Assembly: GCA_963377175.1 (NCBI GenBank)
Contig: CAUJNA010003298.1
Coordinates: 355,001 to 419,000, forward strand
DNA length: 64,000 nucleotides
Direction of reading: 5' to 3'
Origin: Effrenium voratum
Lineage: Eukaryota > Sar > Dinophyceae > Suessiales > Symbiodiniaceae
This document shows positions 11,637 to 22,924 of the stretch, piece by piece. Each line of letters begins with the position of its first letter. Within the stretch, counting starts at the first letter, position 1. The translations under genes were made by a program, and so were the position numbers. The notes under the pieces are model-generated. The model worked only from the letters and a program-made list of their open reading frames with translations, had not been told where the DNA came from and did no database searches.

Positions 11637-12145
11637 CAAGGAGGTTAGGCCTTGTGCTTTGCGATTCTTCGTTTGAGTCTAAGGGACATCCTGAAAGTTC
11701 CCCTTCTGTTGATGTAAAGGGAAACCACGCACTAAAAGTTCATTTGGGAATCCTCAAGACTGCTCTCGTCGAGGGACCCAGACCTAGGGTTTGCAAGGCC
11801 AGCCGCAAAGTCGTTGTATTCGCTCGAAACATTTGGAGGCCTATTGTTTTCAAGGCTGGAGTAGTTTCTAGCTGTGGCCAAAGCATTTGGAAACCCTGGG
11901 CTTTCAAAGTTTGAGCCTTGGGGGAACAATACGGATCACATGTCATATTTCAAGCCGTATACACGTGACTCCACGTGTATTATTTTCTGTGCAGATTACA
12001 ACAAGAGCGCCAGAGAATATGTAAACCAACACACCCGTGACATCAATTTGTGGCGACAACCCCAGCTTGCATCACATGAAAATCCCTTGTGCGTAAACCG
12101 GTTTTGTAAGCCTTATGGAACACATGTATTCCGTAGATCTACAAA

Positions 12146-12170
12146 GGGCGGGGGGGGGGGGGGGGAGTAT
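12146..12170 (+). repeat. Poly-G tract
   Basis: GGGCGG followed by a run of about 16 G. Similar homopolymers occur near 18303, 34969 and (as C) 38370. Confidence 0.9.
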
Positions 12171-12337
12171 TGAAAACTTGACCCTGCAATTGTGGCGCTG
12201 TTTGAATTCCAAATGGACAGCCCAAAAATATATCCTTGCATACTGCTTTAGGCAGGTAGGTAGACCCCAGAGGGACCGAACTAGTCGGTGCTGAATTGGT
12301 AATTTGTTGCGAAAGGGGAACCATGGTGTCCATTGAT

Positions 12338-12405
12338 GTTTGCTATTGGGTTGGATCTTCAGGCTTTAACTTTTTGGGAAATCATGGGTCGTCCGTTACC
12401 CCACA
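12338..12405 (+). repeat. Family E dispersed repeat, copy 1
   Basis: It contains TTGCTATTGGGTTGGATCTT and GGGAAATCATGGGT in the same order and spacing as 25419-25490. Confidence 0.6.
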
Positions 12406-13131
12406 CAAAATTCCAAAAATGCTGAGGGGCAACAGCAACCACTTTTTATTTGAGACTTTGCTCAGTACCTCAATCTGTGTGTTGTGTGTGTGTGTGTGTC
12501 TTGTTTTCAGGATATATGATACATCCTTTTTGGGGGCTTTTGCAAAGAGAACTCAAAAACGCAACACGTTGAGAGTCCCCCCGTTCAGAGACCTGCCGAC
12601 ATGGAATCAAGAAAAAGAACCGGTTCCATGACAGCCCACCTAAACATCACTGATCTCCGCATAGGATCCAAACCCTCCTCCTCGCCCACAGCCACTCTCC
12701 GCCAGGTTTCCTAACAAACACTAAACAAGGCCTCAAAGCGTGAATTTGGGAAAAACATAACGTGTTGCCAAAGGAACAGGAACTGTTTGTTGGTACACAC
12801 GAGGACAAGAAGGTTTGGAATCGTATGAATGTATTCCACAGTTGCATGCCTTGCCTGATTCCGAGATGTTTGCGCACAGCTTGGGGTCCGGTCCCACTGC
12901 CTTGTGCGACTTGTTCGTGGAGGAGCCTTCTGCCCAATCCACATGTTTTTTTTTGTTCCCCCTCCAGTTCCCCACTAAAAACGGGGCCAGGGTCTTTTTC
13001 ATCCAGGGTTCCCATTGCAAATGGTAATTCACCAACATTGGGGATGTAGACCAAATTGTGGTTGCAAGTGAAACTCCACGGGGGTGCCGAGTGTTAAGCA
13101 CACACCTCATTTGCCAAGCTCTCCCTCGCAG

Positions 13132-13216
13132 GCCCTGCGCGATGGCATGCTGGAGGCCAAGACGGCCGGGTCAGCCCAGAAGCGAAGGGCGCTGGATCTG
13201 ATCGCTTGCGTCATGC
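13132..13216 (+). CDS. Unknown helical protein, exon c
   Basis: It is preceded by a strong acceptor with a pyrimidine tract (CTCTCCCTCGCAG) and followed by a GT donor at CATGC|GTTGGA. It starts in phase 0 and ends in phase 1. It reads ALRDGMLEAKTAGSAQKRR then ALDLIACVM, an amphipathic helix followed by a hydrophobic run. The single leftover C combines with GG of the next exon to give Arg. This is one of the cleanest exons in the window. Confidence 0.75.
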
Positions 13217-13833
13217 GTTGGACTGGGTGGCTCGTCCTTTCGAAAACGGGTCCCCAAAATGGCCCAACGGTTTTCCTTTGGGGTTCTGATTAAAACTTAC
13301 CTAAAAGGGGGCATAATGAACTACCCTCCCAAAGCTTCTAGAATGTAAGCAGATTGTCTTCAGGACGCTTCCCAGCAGCAGTTCATTCGTGCTCCGAGCC
13401 ACCTGTCCCTAAGATCCGCCAACAGCGCGCCACGCTTCTGTAGGACATATTGGCGATGGTGAGGGCCGCCAAAAGCGCATGCCCTTGGGGTTCGGATTAA
13501 TTATTCCCGATATACAAGTAAGCCTGTACGTTTGGATCTGGAGACTATTTAGGGATTTGGTGGACATCAAAACTGCAATCTACTCTTTGGAGGTGGCTCC
13601 AAGCAATAAAACTGATTCCCAGTATAAGTCGTTTGCGAGAACAAACCCGTTGTCATATTTCTGAAAGGGAACCAACACGAATAGGAAACAGGAGCCCAAA
13701 ATGGACCCCTCTCAAAGGGGTGGGCCTTGCTCAGTTGAGCCGCGTTCGGAATTTGTTGCGTTCGTGAGGACATGTACATTTGAATATGTACATTTGAATG
13801 CGTTTTTTCCTATATCGTGGAAGGCAGCATAAG

Positions 13834-14012
13834 GGTTCGCGGATGGGTTTTTATCATTTGCCCACAATGCGCGAAAGGGTCGCGTAGCCCCTCTGGATGC
13901 CTTCTACGAAGTTTTTGCGGTTCCATTGCCGCAACAAGGGCTCGGCATGTCTGGAAAGCAGGGTCTAGGCCAGCTCAGCTACGCAGAAGAAAACCCGCGG
14001 GTTGACAAGTAG
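13834..14012 (+). CDS. Unknown helical protein, terminal exon
   Basis: The acceptor is CATAAG followed by GG, which completes the codon left by the previous exon. It continues in frame for 59 residues (FADGFLSFAHNARKGRVAPL, then DAFYEVFAVPLPQQ, GLGQLSYAEENPRVDK) to a TAG stop at 14010-14012. Other frames are open but less protein-like. With the exons at 8079, 8764 and 13132 it forms the C-terminal ~140 residues of one protein of unknown function. Confidence 0.7.
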
Positions 14013-14330
14013 CACAAGAGCTCAGCAGCCAAAACACAAGGAATCTGAAAATGCCAGGCGAAATTAAGCTCCGCGTTTGGTGCCTCACCTCAGATCAGCG
14101 TGAGTTGTTGCTGCAGCTCTCGGTCGACGCGTTCTCTCCTACTTGCACGGAGTGTGGATGCCTTTGTCTTCACGTTAAAAAATATCGACTTGTGGTTTCG
14201 CTGAGTTCGCCGCGTTTGCGGAAGTAAGAGAACACGCACGAACGCACATTTGCTCGAAACTCGATCCGCATAAGCGCCGCGTAGGCGTTTGCTATGTAGA
14301 CCACCCCGGGTTATTTACCCTCGCAGCCAG
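14013..14330. other. Spacer after a stop codon
   Basis: GC-rich and probably 3' untranslated or intergenic. A small frame from the ATG at 14051 (58 codons, starts MPGEIKLRVWCLTSDQ) and a second overlapping frame are open, and neither can be preferred. The spacing to the next exon suggests tightly packed same-strand genes, as is common in dinoflagellates. Confidence 0.35.
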
Positions 14331-14424
14331 GGAAGCCTCGCATAGGCCCTCAAGCAAGCCTCTGGCCCGCGCAGTAATTTGGAACAACGCTCAGTTGCTG
14401 AAAGCCGACATGTTCACCCGCCAG
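14331..14424 (+). CDS. Candidate exon, unknown protein
   Basis: The acceptor is CAGCCAG then G; the donor is CGCCAG then GTTTCC. It reads EASHRPSSKPLARAVI then WNNAQLLKADMFTRQ and ends in phase 0. The other two frames contain stops, which makes the frame secure. It joins in phase to the exon at 14529 across a 104-bp GT-AG intron, the shortest I can support here. Confidence 0.65.
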
Positions 14425-14528
14425 GTTTCCTTTTTTGCTTTTTGGTTCAATTTGGAGGTCCTAAAAGGTCCGCGATGTCCAGGTCCAGGTAGGTGAGGTC
14501 TTGACGTTCTGGACGATCAACCGCCCAG

Positions 14529-14592
14529 ATGAGCGATGGCAACAAGGGCATCCTGCTCAGCATCGTGCGAGGCTTGAATCGACGGCTTCATG
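14529..14592 (+). CDS. Candidate exon, unknown protein
   Basis: The acceptor is CCGCCCAG then ATG; the donor is CTTCATG then GTGTCAGG. It encodes MSDGNKGILLSIVRGLNRRLH and ends in phase 1. It follows the exon at 14331 in phase. A competing frame across the same bases (reading VGEVLTFWTINRPDERW) is open, but it would need the intron to be retained. Confidence 0.55.
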
Positions 14593-16639
14593 GTGTCAGG
14601 GCATGGGCGTTCAAAGGGAAACCGAAGCTACCTTAAATCAAACTTCAATTTGTTTCTTTGGACAAAGCAAACAAACCAAGAACCCAGAAGGATGCGGATC
14701 ATGATGGATGTTGAAGAACTACCAGAATTTAAGTTCGACCCCAAAAGAAAGTCGCGGTGTAGCACGTGGAACCCTGGACCCTGCATACTTAAGCCCTGGA
14801 AACCTAGAGATACAGGAAATTAAAGGGGAACCCCACCAAACCTACAAGAATTCAAAGGGAACACATTCCGACTGGTAACTTGAAGAAAAAAAGCAGTTTT
14901 AAGGGGCTGTTGTTCCTGGATCAACCTCAATGAACAAGGTTCACGTCGCTGCATTTGGCAGTCAATTTTGTTTTTTCTTGGCTGTCGAGGGTTTGGCTTT
15001 GTTGTTCTTTTGGCTAGTGGGCGATGCAAGGATTTTCTTCAAAATACCGTGCCAGAAGGCCACGTGACGAGCTGACCCATCGAACGGAGTGACTGGACAT
15101 TGAAAGTAGTTGAGCCGTTTGGGCAAAGCGTTTCGGGGTTTGAAGGGAAACCAGCGGAAGATGTTTCTTCAGTCGGGTTTAACGAGACCTGAGCTGTCTC
15201 AAAGGTTAATTCCTAAAATTTTGACTGCGAATATACCTATGCTGAGACGGTTGATAGCCATTCTTGCAATATAGGTGAACATTTAATATTTTTGAGCCTG
15301 CGCAACCCAGGTATGTCATGTTTGTGTTATTCCATTCTTATTACTTAAGAATCTTGGTATGCCAATTCTTGCTTGTCGAAATACTACCGTCGCGGTACTC
15401 CTTTATATGGAAAGGGCCTACTTGGCATAGCGATACGAGACCGGTTTTGGCTGGGTAAGATACCATGGGTCAGCGGGGGATCCTCTTGAAAGGGAGCACG
15501 CCACCCAATTCATGATGGATTTCCACTCAAATCAGATGAAGTAGTTAAAGGTTAATCCTGAGTTCTCCCGCGCCTGCCCAAGGTCAAACCGAAAGACGGG
15601 CAAGACAAGCTTCTAAGGGTGCTCCTTTTTTTCCGCGAATAATAAACCGTCCTCCCCAATGAAAGAAGATCGAGGTTTTTACTCTTAGCGTCCCCGAGTT
15701 TTGGGCCGGACCTGTTTCAGACTTGCGTTGTTTAGTATAGGCATCAAATTGGAAAGGGGCAACCCTTTGATTTGCAAGAAACACGCTCAGAATGCAACTT
15801 TTTAAGAGGAACTTTTAAAGAGATGGCGCGCTTGTTGTTTTGAAACAACACATTATGAATCAAAAGCAGAGAGGCGTAGGCAGAGCAAGGCAGGGAAGTT
15901 TGTTGACCTCCTATTACAAAGAACACTTATTAATGAAGTATCGTTTGAGGGAGGCTGGCCAGGCAGGGAAACACATAGGCAGAGCAATGCAGGGAAGCTT
16001 GCCGGGCAAGGCATGGTTTGAGGGAAAAGGCGTTCAGAATAGAGTGGATCTGGTTTCGGGAGAGTTCAGTATTGGTTTAGTATTGGGCAAATCAGAATAA
16101 GTTGGCAATTGTTTGGGGTCGGCTGCGGGGACGGGGTTATGATTCGGGGAACGTTTGTTGATAAGAAGAAGGATTAAATGCTCCCAGGCTTAGGTGTCAT
16201 ATTGCTGGAGGAAATGCCGCACCTAAGAAACCCTGGAATGATTCGATTCCCCCTGTAAATACCAACAAACAATGGTTTCAACTGTGGTTTCACAGTGGCA
16301 CGAAATGAATTTCCTCCATCCACTGTATATCTGCTTGGTCACACTCGTTTCGTTTGGTATGTGGAGGCTGACAAGTAAGTGCAGGCCCACTTTTAGATGT
16401 GTTTCAAAAGCTGCAGAGACCGAAAAGACTCTCTGAGGGAACAATTGCACTTCCAGAGTCCCCTGCCCTCTTTTTTTCCGCTTGGATTTTCAATTTGTAA
16501 AGTTGAGCCCTGATGAACAAACCCAGTTTTTATTCCGGGTCCCTTTTTGGTGGCGGATGCCTTTAGTGGTGGCTTCCTTTGCCAGGGGGGACTGGGTCCC
16601 CAGTAATAACTGGTGGGTTTCAGGGAGTCGAATCCGCAG
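14593..16639. other. No confident exon
   Basis: A short open stretch near 14700-14822 (reading ELPEFKFDPKRKSRC before a TAA) could be a terminal exon but has no clean acceptor. Otherwise low-complexity spacer, and a family Z copy at 16206-16327. Confidence 0.4.
16206..16327 (+). mobile_element. Family Z hairpin element, degenerate copy
   Basis: It matches the element at 50712-50853 over CCCTG(T/C)AAAT...CCA(A/G)CAAA, ATGGTTTCAA and GCACGAAATG...CCATCCACTGT. The left inverted repeat is partly deleted. Confidence 0.65.
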
Positions 16640-16701
16640 GCTGGCGGCAAGAGGCGATCAAGCGGCGGCCCAATCCATGCCGCATGAGTTAGACCCCCCA
16701 G
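16640..16701 (+). CDS. Candidate exon, unknown protein
   Basis: The acceptor is AATCCGCAG then G; the donor is CCCCCCAG then GTTCCC. It reads LAARGDQAAAQSMPHELDPP, with one base over at each end. One alternative frame hits a stop. Short and unassigned. Confidence 0.4.
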
Positions 16702-16972
16702 GTTCCCGCGTGGGATGTCAGCTCGTCAAAAGCAACGGGCTATGTTTCGGCTCCCCAATACCTGCAGTTTTCAGCCGTTAGAGAATTTCCCATGCGCCCA
16801 TTTGACCATCCAACTCAGTCTCTGATGTTGGGTAAGGCGTTCATAAACACGAACCAGGCGCGGTTTTGACTGCAACGGGATATGAGTCTCACCGAATTGG
16901 AGACAACCCCCTTAAGGAATCATTATTTCCAGTTTGGGAATTCCAATGTGCCCAGATGCGCCACCGAGTTTT

Positions 16973-17629
16973 TCACCACCCCTTGACTTGAACCTGAAAC
17001 ACTTGGTGTGCTTCAGAGGCGACCCTTTTGGATGTTCTGCGAGGGAGACAGCACTTTGATGGCTTCCCTGATGGGTGGTCCTCTGGGTTTAGCACACGCC
17101 CACCTGGGTCTGTGTTGCTTTTTTTGAAGGTACCCGCTTGAGGTGGGTGTTGTTTAAGTTGCTTTTTCTGTGGGAAACATGGGAAACGGAAGCCCGTTCT
17201 GTGGGTTCCCTCAAAAAAGACAAAGCCATACGAAGCCACACATGAACAACTGAGAACCAGGTTGCTCGTCTGCTGCTCGCTTTCGGATTCCCCGAATGCA
17301 TGGGGCTGGCCACGTCCACATGTATTGGCCATGCTTCCATGGTGGGGAAACATGTTGTTTCCAGCATGTTTGGAAAGGCACCCGTGCAGCACGTGGGTTG
17401 AAAGACGGCTGCAAAATGTTTGATCTCTTGGCAATGTGCGTGTGGTCGTGAACAACTGGATTCTAGGACAACTTCTGTGACTTGAAAGTCGTACAGCAGC
17501 TATGCGGATGGCCCGGTTTTGCGTCACAGCCAGCATCATGTTCCACGAGCATGTATTTGTACGCAAGTATGGAGCCACGTGCCTCGTTTTGGCAAGATTT
17601 TCAGACAGGTTTCTGCTGAGTCGGTTCAT
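16973..17629 (-). other. Longest non-repetitive open frame, probably spurious
   Basis: 218 codons are open on the minus strand. It runs straight through a family B element (17108-17229) and has no domain-like pattern or codon bias, so I treat it as chance. The antisense plus-strand frame at 17502-17828 competes with it. Confidence 0.2.
17108..17229 (+). mobile_element. Family B miniature element, both ends present
   Basis: It begins GTCTGTGTTGCTTTTTTTG and ends CCCTCAAAAAAGACAAAGCC, which pair imperfectly. GGTACCC and GGGTTCCC are placed symmetrically inside the ends. Confidence 0.7.
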
Positions 17630-17828
17630 TGCTCCTTGGCCGGGTTCTCAAAGAGTTGTTCCTGTTTCCATGTTTTTTACCTATTGCTTTAACAACTGGC
17701 CAACTTTCCCGGGTGTTTGGGAGGCTTTCCTGAACAGAGTCCATGAAAAGACTGGCTCAGGTCAGCCGAGCTTCGTCAAGAGGACGAGCAGCAGAGCCCT
17801 CGGTGCAGTGCAGCCCAAATACTGCTGA
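17502..17828 (+). CDS. Open frame, possible terminal exon at its 3' end
   Basis: A 108-codon plus frame ends at TGA 17826-17828. The last part (from about 17738, after GAACAG) reads VHEKTGSGQPSFVKRTSS and then RALGAVQPKYC, and has the best composition. The 5' half may be intron. No family recognised. Confidence 0.3.
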   Translation: MRMARFCVTASIMFHEHVFVRKYGATCLVLARFSDRFLLSRFIAPWPGSQRVVPVSMFFTYCFNNWPTFPGVWEAFLNRVHEKTGSGQPSFVKRTSSRALGAVQPKYC

Positions 17829-18187
17829 ATCGGAGACACATGAACTCAGCTCCCCGTTTCAACACATTCTTCATCCACCAGGAGTCTCCCTTGACCTTTA
17901 AAAGGAGGGGGTCATGACCCCCTTAGATTGGCTATACTTATACCCGTTTTTTTTATAGCTTTTTGTCAAAAGGCTAGAGCTGTTGATCCCATCATTGCGT
18001 TGCAAGTGAGGCATTGGTTGGTTCCTAGACAGCTCATGTAGGGAATATATACCAGCATTTGACCCATTGGAGGGTAAATGTGGGTGTATATATATATATA
18101 TATATAATGACCTACATGGAGTTTCTGGGACTGATATGCATCTTTTGAATACTATTGGACGGGCGAATTTTCAAGCGTGAGACTGAG

Positions 18188-18251
18188 GCTGCGTCAGTTC
18201 AATGACGCACAGATCAACAAGTGGCTGGAGAAGAGGACGTGGATCAGGGAG
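18188..18251 (+). CDS. Candidate exon, unknown protein
   Basis: The acceptor is GACTGAG then G; a GC donor follows GGGAG at GCCTCG. It reads LRQFNDAQINKWLEKRTWI then RE, charged and probably helical, ending in phase 0. The strong protein-like composition supports coding. Function unknown. Confidence 0.55.
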
Positions 18252-18299
18252 GCCTCGTCTCTATTTTTGAGAAGATCAGATAGCCACTCCCAAAAGGTC

Positions 18300-18316
18300 T
18301 GTTGGGGGGGGGGGGG
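18300..18316 (+). repeat. Poly-G tract
   Basis: A run of about 13 G after TGTT. Confidence 0.9.
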
Positions 18317-19206
18317 AAATGGGGGTAAGGGGGCCACATAAAGGCCCCCTTCCCATGTTCGGTACGAGGAAAGTTGTCAGAAATAACTTGATTGATGGGT
18401 GGGGTTGGGGAAGCAGCCCCTGTTAGCACGTTTCCCAACATGCAGGCTTTAATACCCAAGTCTGTGAAAGTAAACACCTGCAAAGTATGGGGCTCCGTTA
18501 CTGAAAGCAGTGAAATCCACCAAGTCCACTTTACAGTGCTTTCGACTACACCTGAATGTGTCCTTCTTGGGGTGTCCCTTGAAGCTGGCCAGTCTTCAAA
18601 TGGCGATGGGCAAGTAGAATGCATGCTGGGTTACTCTCGAACTAGGAGTTGTAACCTTTACAGCACTCCGGTTTTGGTTTCCCCTTGTTTTCTTTTCGGA
18701 AACGGTACCCCTTCATGAAGCGGCAAGACAAACCCAAGGTTGGGCGGGCGATGTTCTCCACGATTGGTTCCTATAGGAGCAATACGCTGGCGTCATGCAA
18801 GCCCATTAACTTGGGAAAGACATAAGCCCAATCTACGCATGCTCGCTTTGGAAAGAGGTCGAATATTTTCTGCGGCGCACATGGTATGTCACACTCACAC
18901 GTAGAATCCATGCATCTACTCCTTTTGGCTGGGGCCAGAGTCTGTCGCCCGCAGATTTGTCGGTGTCTAAACTGATGGGTACTACATAGCTTCCACGGTT
19001 TATATGTTCTGTCAAGGAAAGTACAGGAGAGGCGGAGATGTGTTTTCGTTTTTGTTTCTACACCTCGCATTCATTCAACACCCAGACCATTACCCCCTCT
19101 GAATGGTTTGTTGCCGGTTGCTTCCCGTTTTACTATCCATAGAGGAATTGTTTTTGATATGCAGCCAAGCTGGTTTTGTGTATGCGTATGAATACACAAT
19201 AGTTTG

Positions 19207-19330
19207 TGTATATATATATATATATATTGACTAGTTCCCACTGTTGGGAACAGTCCTTTTTGTGGTTTTGCAGGGAGACCAGCATGATATCAAGTATACA
19301 TGGAAGCCATATATATATATATATATATTC
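19207..19330 (+). repeat. Two (TA)n tracts
   Basis: Alternating TA runs lie at 19207-19227 and 19309-19328. A third lies at 18088-18107. Confidence 0.9.
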
Positions 19331-19770
19331 ATGCTTCTCATGTATCGTCCACCAAAGTCCCCAAAACAAATCATACGGTTGATATGTAGACACTTGGATG
19401 CTCCATCCGCTCAACGAGAAAACCCCGCCCTGGTTTCACCCCGCCAACCCCCACACTATTTAAAACTAAACGTTACCCTCCGCTCCCTTTTAAAATAACA
19501 TGGTTTTGCAGCAATTTCGGTTAGGGGTTTTACTTTTGCGGATGGGAGTGTAAGTCTTAGTGCAAGTACCAAGTGGGCTGAACATCCAAAAGCCCCGTTT
19601 CCGCGGAGCTCCCGAAGTCATAGGCTTAGTTTGGTTGGTTTCCGGACCCAAAGACGGTCAACCCCAAGACATGGTTTCCTGTTTCTGCCAGACCCGGGCA
19701 CCGGTCTATGAGCTCACGTTGGTTTGCGTATGTCCAAATATAGGGGATGCTCCATTTCGCATAGTGTTTG

Positions 19771-19811
19771 AAGGGTACAGTTGAAACCATGAAGGGTACA
19801 GTTGAAACCAC
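19771..19811 (+). repeat. 20-bp direct duplication
   Basis: GAAGGGTACAGTTGAAACCA occurs twice back to back, separated by T. Confidence 0.9.
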
Positions 19812-19850
19812 CAATTATCTTTGGTGGGGCCTACGATTTTCCAAGCGCAG

Positions 19851-19945
19851 GAGGAATCAGTTTGCACACGTGAAGCCGGAGCGTGAGCTTACACGCTGGA
19901 TGATCAACACGGTCTCCGACAGAGGCCCGGCCCAGCAGCTCAGTC
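19851..19945 (+). CDS. Candidate exon, unknown protein
   Basis: The acceptor is AAGCGCAG then G. The frame reads RNQFAHVKPERELTRWMI then NTVSDRGPAQQLS. Possible donors lie near 19942 (GT) or 19945 (GC), both phase 1. The composition is clearly coding-like. It may belong with the exons at 18188 and 20927, but their phases do not join directly, so exons between them would be needed. Confidence 0.5.
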
Positions 19946-20428
19946 GCCGAATTTGTTTTTCCTAAAGTCGGGATCCACCCGGCTGCGCTGGTCTTTTTTT
20001 GAGAGCACCCCTCCATGTTTGATGGTCTAATTGACAACCAACTGGAAATCCACCATGTTGGGGTCTCCTAACATCGCTCTTGTAGTTTGGGGATGGAGGC
20101 TTGGATCCTGTGACGACCCCTGACCAACTGTCAAGTCTTCCCAAGCATTATGTTTACAAACCGCTAACCTTTTGGGGAGTTTGTTGTTTGTCTTTTCTGG
20201 GGGCTGGTAGGGTCCTTAGCTATAGTTCCCTGGGTGGTTTATGCCCCCTTTGATCAGGACCAACTGCCCATTGTCCATTCACCAAGGAGCAAGCAAGCAA
20301 AACAAGTCCCTGCAATTCTTTAGACAAGTGCTTCAAGTGAACCCAAAAGCGCCAAGAGGGGGGGACTTCGGCCAAAACAACGAAATACGCATGCAAACTG
20401 TTTTCCAGAGAAGCCATGGTTCTGCGCG

Positions 20429-20488
20429 CATTATAGCGAGCTCACCGAGGGCCAAAACGAGCTCACCCGCGACGTACGTCTCAAAATT
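20429..20488 (+). repeat. Family H dispersed repeat
   Basis: Two GAGCTCACC boxes are followed by GCGACGTACGTC. Compare 57427 and 62396. Confidence 0.45.
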
Positions 20489-20646
20489 TGCATGAGGATT
20501 CAGTATTTTTGGTTGGGGAGTTATGGTACTTTGCCTAACCAACTGAGACAAGCCCTCTTTGGGGGCATGGGTTATGGATTGTTATAGTTTTGCCTATATA
20601 GATAGGTTTGTTGAGAACGATCGTAATTTGCCCAATGTTTTGCGCT

Positions 20647-20920
20647 TCACTTCACCCAGAACCCATCACCTTTCCGAAGTCGCCCTGCCCAAACCCTCAG
20701 CGCTTGTAGACTTCGCCGGAGCCGCCAGGCCCTGTGAAGCCGTCGAAAGATCATCTCAAGGCGCGTTCGGTGCTTGGGGCTTGCACCAAAATCCGAGCGC
20801 CAAGAGCCACGTTGCGTGTGGCCGCTGAGTGATGCTGAAGGCTCCATAGGCTTGGCACCCTTGCGACGCCCCGCGAGTCGGGCGAGTCGGGCGTTGGGGC
20901 ACCGTTTCGCAGCGCTTTGC
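20647..20920. other. GC-rich coding-like block, strand unresolved
   Basis: Several frames on both strands are open and compositionally coding-like. On plus: KSERQEPRCVWPLSDAEGS then IGLAPLRRPASRASRAL. On minus: RLEMIFRRLHRAWRLRRSL. I cannot choose between them. The adjacent exon at 20927 argues for plus. Confidence 0.35.
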
Positions 20921-20926
20921 GCATAG

Positions 20927-21020
20927 GCACGGCCAGAGCAGGAGCAGCCGGCGTTGGGCAGAGAGCTTCGACAGGAGACTTGGCGGGGGCTGATTCGATG
21001 GAAATGTCTAGGTGCTTAAA
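20927..21020 (+). CDS. Candidate exon, unknown protein
   Basis: The acceptor is TTTGCGCATAG then GCA (AG|G). The phase-0 frame reads ARPEQEQPALGRELRQETW then RGLIRWKCLGA up to a TAA at 21018-21020. It could be a terminal exon, or it could splice out earlier near 21005. It is charged, and no family is recognised. Confidence 0.45.
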
Positions 21021-21409
21021 AAAACATGTTTATCGCATGGACATGAGGTACGCTGATTTCAAGTATCCCGCAATCACATTCTTATGATTTAGGCCTTTAA
21101 CAAAAGCATTGGCGGCATTCAATACTGTCGACCTGCTGCTTGACAGGCAGGTGTCACATTTAAGACGGGATCCGAATCATTTGAGGGAAACCCCACATAA
21201 ATCAGTCTGGCTGGTTCGTTAGTCCAGGGTCAACATTCTAGGGGAAGGGGACGCAGGACCTTGCAGACACTGTATAATCAAAAGGTCCACCAGGCATGCA
21301 CTTTGAAATCAGTGGGTCCCCCCTTTTGGGGCCCTTCCTATTTCCCCCAGTGAAACTTAATGGACGGAGGGCATCTGCTTCTTTTTTCCGGATTTCCACT
21401 GTGGTTCAG

Positions 21410-21546
21410 CTTGCTACTGGATTAGCTGAATTACCCCAAGAGTTTAGGAGCGGTAGCGGGGGGTTCATGGCGCTCCGCTTGAGACCCGTCCTGCAGGAAG
21501 TAATGGATTCACCCTACACCCGGCCCTCACCGCTCTGGAGGCGACG
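21410..21546 (+). CDS. Candidate exon, unknown protein
   Basis: The acceptor, GTGGTTCAG, follows a pyrimidine-rich tract. The phase-0 frame reads LATGLAELPQEFRSGSGG then MALRLRPVLQEVMDSPY, with a possible GT donor near 21547. The frame is open on to 21601. Confidence 0.4.
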
Positions 21547-22838
21547 GTCTTGGGCTAAAAGGACCCTTTCCCAAAGGACCCAAGGAAACCATGGGGCTTG
21601 ATCAACAGGTCCGTTTCTTTTTTTACAAGGAGTGGCCATTAGGGAAACCACCAGAAAGAGGCGACTTTCACCACTAGATGGGAACAGTTGCCCATGGTCA
21701 GTTTGGGGCCGAAGGGAATATTGATCAACATGCCTATGCTATACTTTTTAGGTGAACAGATGGTCAGGGAGTTGAGACAAGCGTGGATCCCTAGGGAACT
21801 ATGACCAGTACCCACAGTGACACTTTTGTGAGTTTTGAGCACGCACAGATGAGAAAACAGAGCCTGGAAACCGGTTCTCTTGTTGTTTCCACTTGGTCGC
21901 CTGCAGAAGTTCGCTGCTAAAATGTAGCAGGGGTTGTGTGCCACATGTGTCCTTTCACGTTGTTGTCAATGTATCTGTGGGGTGTGTTAGCTTTTCGAGG
22001 ACATGATGCCAGATCAACCCACAATTTTGAACTGTGCCTTGAACTCACCACCACAGGGGACGGACATTGAATTTGTCAGAGTTGCTGGGTACCGTCTCTT
22101 GAACCTGCCTCTTGAGCTTTGCCTCTCTCGAACCTAACCCCCTGAACCCGCCCACTGTGTCCACCTGTTCTTGGGGGTAGCCGGCAGATAGTACGAGTTA
22201 CTATCGTTACATGCAGCTCCTCTAGAATAGGAACGGATACCCAGCCAAAAATGGGTGAGAGAGTTGTTCTTTTGGCTTACTCCTGAATAACCTTTGACGC
22301 AAAACGGTGGCAGCTCTTTAAGTTCTTTTCTTTTGGCTTGACATCATTGGCAACATTCTTTCTTAAGTGGCTAGCTGGGCAATTCATGTTGGCCTCGCTC
22401 AGGGGATTTGCGACCTCACCCTTCATATCCCTCGATGAAGGTTCCTATCTTAGAGGTTCCAGTTCTTGTTTGAGGTTTGTGAATCGTCATAATCCTACTA
22501 ATTTAGACTGACAAGAGCATTGCTAAACTGGCTACTTTCCTGCACAGTTTTCAAGCAGAACCCAACATTTCCCCCCCCCCAAACAGGATATTCCTTGAAC
22601 CACAACATGTGCTTTCTGGGTTCCATTTTACTGCGGTGTCTATGAGAGCCTCACACCCAGCCATCTTAGCATGCGCAGTGAAGACGATGTCGCCAAAGGA
22701 GAACTATTCAGAGGAATACGGAACAAAGGGAAGACATAGAAAGGGGAAGACAGAACAAAAGACAAACAACCAACCGAACTCCTAAGCAAGGAAAAAGCAA
22801 ACAAGCAACGCGCTTGGAGGATTGTCGTGGCTTTTCAG

Positions 22839-22924
22839 ACCCGAATGCGAAATCCTCAAAGCGCCGGAATGCCAATGCCGCAAAGAATGCACTGAATTAT
22901 GCAGCTACTTGGCTGCTCCGACTG
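22839..22924 (+). CDS. Candidate exon, unknown protein
   Basis: The acceptor is GGCTTTTCAG. The frame reads PNAKSSKRRNANAAKNALN then YAATWLLRL, ending at a GT donor (CTG then GTCTGT). It has a basic, Asn/Ala-rich stretch followed by a hydrophobic one. No family recognised. Confidence 0.4.

Noticed and set aside
14694..14730. EF-hand-like string (KDADHDGC) in one frame
   Set aside because: Stops immediately and has no flanking helices.
16973..17629. 218-codon minus-strand frame
   Set aside because: It reads through a family B element and shows no domain or codon bias.
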